From assembly GCA_030610915.1 (NCBI GenBank), contig JAUWQS010000097.1, positions 1-6,401 of the forward strand: a stretch of DNA of 6,401 nt. The letters run 5' to 3'. Source of the stretch: Pseudomonadota bacterium (GTDB lineage Bacteria; Desulfobacterota; Syntrophia; Syntrophales; JADFWA01). The position numbers and the translations under genes were made by a program. The notes under the pieces are model-generated. The model was not told the origin of the DNA. It ran no database searches and was given only the letters and a program-made list of their open reading frames with translations. Shown piece after piece: positions 4,813 to 6,401 of the stretch. How positions within the stretch are numbered: position 1 is the first letter of the stretch; the number at the start of each line of letters is the position of its first letter.

Positions 4813-5895
4813 ATGGCAGAGATAGATGCTTTCTTTAGATTGATGCATGAACAGGGCGCATCAGATCTCCACCTCGCTTCCGGACAGCAGCCGGCCGTAA
4901 GGGTTGGTGGCGATATGGAACGGATTAAGTATGATGTATTGGAGAATAATGCTTTGAAACGCATGCTCTATGAGATAACGCCAGAGCATAAAATCAAGGA
5001 CTTCGAGGAAACGGGTGATGTGGATTTCGCATACGAGATACAGGGGCTTGCCCGTTACCGTGCCAACTTTTTTCAGCAGCAACATGGTGTAGCGGCAGTT
5101 TTCAGAGAAATACCAAATAAAATTCTGACCCCCCAGGAACTCGGTCTTCCCGCAGTAATTTCCAAGCTGGCATCTCTTCCTCGCGGCCTTATTCTGGTTA
5201 CAGGCCCGACGGGATGCGGAAAATCAACCACCCTTGCGGCCATAATTGACGAGGCAAACCGCACACGCAGTGACCATATTATTACAGTTGAAGATCCGAT
5301 TGAATTCGTCCATGAGAGTCAGGGCTGTATCGTGAATCAGAGGGAGGTTGGTCTTCACACCAAAAGTTTTTCCGCAGCGCTTCGCGGCGCCTTGCGGGAG
5401 GACCCTGATATCATCCTGGTGGGCGAGATGCGGGACATTGAAACCATATCACTCGCCATCGAAGCGGCATCCACCGGTCATCTTGTATTTGGAACACTGC
5501 ACACCATGAATGCAGCCACAACAGTTGACAGGGTTGTCGAAGTTTTTCCTTCAAGCGAACAGGCACAAATCCGATCCACGCTGGCCGACAGTCTTCGAGC
5601 GATAATATCGCAGGTCCTCTTCAAGCGCATTAACAAAAAAGGACGCTGCGCTGCGCTCGAGATACTGATTGCCAACCCTGCTGTTCGGAATCTTATCCGG
5701 GAATCCAAAACCTATCAGATTCCATCAATGATTCAAACCGGCAAGAAATATGGCATGATGCTGCTGGACGACTCGATCATGGATCTTTACAAGCGGGGCT
5801 GGATAAGCGCCGACGAGGCATACACCAAGTGCAATGAGAAGTCCAGATTCAAAGCGCTGCTGAAACATCCTCCGGTTGATTTTACTGAGGTATAA
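4813..5895 (+). CDS. pilT: Type IV pilus retraction ATPase PilT
   Basis: This 360-residue hexameric ATPase depolymerises type IV pili at the inner-membrane base, driving twitching motility and DNA or surface responses. The N-terminal PAS-like domain carries ASDLHLASGQQPAVRVGG (16-33). The RecA-like domain has Walker A GPTGCGKST (131-139), the Asp box TVEDPIEF (158-165), Walker B ILVGEMRD with Glu205 (201-208) and the His box HLVFGTLHT (223-231). AVRNLIRE at 290-297 matches the AIRNLIRE motif required for PilT retraction and separates it from PilB-type extension ATPases. All catalytic elements are intact and the length is typical. The stop TAA (5893-5895) is also the left target duplication of a MITE that now separates it from the next pilT-like gene. 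Confidence 0.97.
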   Translation: MAEIDAFFRLMHEQGASDLHLASGQQPAVRVGGDMERIKYDVLENNALKRMLYEITPEHKIKDFEETGDVDFAYEIQGLARYRANFFQQQHGVAAVFREIPNKILTPQELGLPAVISKLASLPRGLILVTGPTGCGKSTTLAAIIDEANRTRSDHIITVEDPIEFVHESQGCIVNQREVGLHTKSFSAALRGALREDPDIILVGEMRDIETISLAIEAASTGHLVFGTLHTMNAATTVDRVVEVFPSSEQAQIRSTLADSLRAIISQVLFKRINKKGRCAALEILIANPAVRNLIRESKTYQIPSMIQTGKKYGMMLLDDSIMDLYKRGWISADEAYTKCNEKSRFKALLKHPPVDFTEV

Positions 5896-6076
5896 GGGTC
5901 TGTCATGAAATAAGTGTTGCAGCATAGGCGCTCAGATTTGGGTCAGGTTTAGTCGATACGAGTGAGCAAAACCGCAGGGCTAACAGGGCTCTTTTGAGGA
6001 TTTTGCGATTGAGAATCGGCTAAAGATGGCCTGAAGATGAGATGTATAAAGGTGATACTTGTTTCATGACAGACCC
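5896..6076. mobile_element. 181-bp MITE inserted at the pilT stop codon
   Basis: The terminal inverted repeats at 5896-5920 and 6052-6076 match at 21 of 25 positions; the outer 15 (GGGTCTGTCATGAAA) are identical. TAA flanks both sides (5893-5895 and 6077-6079). A 3-bp TNA-type duplication is known for several IS5-family subgroups, so an IS5-like transposase is a reasonable guess (inference). It encodes no protein. Removing the element and one TAA leaves 39 bases between pilT and the next start. Confidence 0.85.
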
Positions 6077-6115
6077 TAATAATCAAATTCGGTAGACTGG
6101 GCATGGGGAAAGATT

Positions 6116-6401
6116 ATGAGAAAGCAGGAAATAGATTATATATTGACCAGAATGCTTGAATCCCGCAAAGACATCTCCGACCTGAATTTTACCGTGGGAA
6201 AGCCTCTACAGGTGGAAAGCTCCGGCGAACTGATCGGTGTGGATATCGGTCCTCCCTTTGCTGAACTTACCCCTTTTCAAACTGAAATTTTTGCTCTTAA
6301 CCTCATAAATCGTGACCGCAATCTCACTGAAACACTCCTTGCCGAAGGATCGTGTGATTTATCCTATGAACTTCCCGGTAAAGCCCGTTTCAGGGTCAAC
6401 A
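6116..6401 (+). CDS. Second PilT/PilU-like ATPase, N-terminal part (runs off window)
   Basis: Ninety-five codons are visible before the window ends. The ATG at 6116 follows GGGGAAAG about seven bases upstream. The protein begins MRKQEIDYILTRMLESRKDI, then SDLNFTVGKPLQVESSGELI (21-40), which corresponds to the SDLHLsvG...ipRvdGel segment of the PilT/PilU N-terminal domain. LTPFQTEIFALNLI (51-64) and DLSYELPGKARFRVN (81-95) match the following helix and the DfsY...gRFRvN strand. The ATPase domain lies beyond the window. As second gene after pilT it is probably a PilT paralogue or PilU, which assists retraction. Asn replaces the common His in SDLHL. Co-transcription with pilT is likely unless the intervening MITE stops it. 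Confidence 0.88.
   Translation, partial: MRKQEIDYILTRMLESRKDISDLNFTVGKPLQVESSGELIGVDIGPPFAELTPFQTEIFALNLINRDRNLTETLLAEGSCDLSYELPGKARFRVN

Noticed and set aside
4861..5085. Minus-strand frames inside pilT
   Set aside because: Antisense shadows of a strongly conserved ATPase gene, without start signals.

Overview
The window looks like an accessory-rich stretch of a Gram-negative chromosome. The tandem PilT-type ATPase genes (type IV pilus retraction), moderate base composition and families of short palindromic repeats would fit a Desulfobacterota (deltaproteobacterial) genome, but no ribosomal or other phylogenetic marker is present, so this is inference.

Layout, left to right. Bases 1-208 hold a decayed miniature element derived from a four-helix-bundle (23S rRNA intervening-sequence type) gene. 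Two genes on the minus strand form a likely operon: an NRDE/TANGO2 family protein (1181-1960) followed by a BrkB/YihY family membrane protein (314-1174). Upstream of them, 1981-2331 is gene-free and full of hairpins and repeat ends. A broken PD-(D/E)XK nuclease-like gene (2332-3066, minus) carries a stop, two frameshifts, a lost catalytic acid and a 143-bp MITE with a TTTA target duplication. A VapB/VapC toxin-antitoxin pair (4029-3339, minus) follows, with a consensus sigma-70 promoter overlapped by a perfect palindromic operator. Next come a 281-bp element with 23-bp perfect terminal inverted repeats containing a second four-helix-bundle relic, a tRNA-Ala(CGC) gene on the minus strand, and a pair of dRS3-like palindromes.

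The right end carries pilT (4813-5895, plus) and the first 95 codons of a second PilT-like ATPase (6116 onward). These two genes are separated by a 181-bp MITE that inserted exactly at the pilT stop codon and duplicated TAA.

Functionally, the active-looking genes are ordinary: envelope, toxin-antitoxin, translation and pilus retraction. The unusual part is the density of non-autonomous repeats: at least five distinct families in 6.4 kb with no transposase gene in view. Two insertions can be reconstructed to the base from their target duplications. I see no convincing new multi-gene system; the repeat ecology, especially the miniaturised four-helix-bundle elements, is the part most worth following up.
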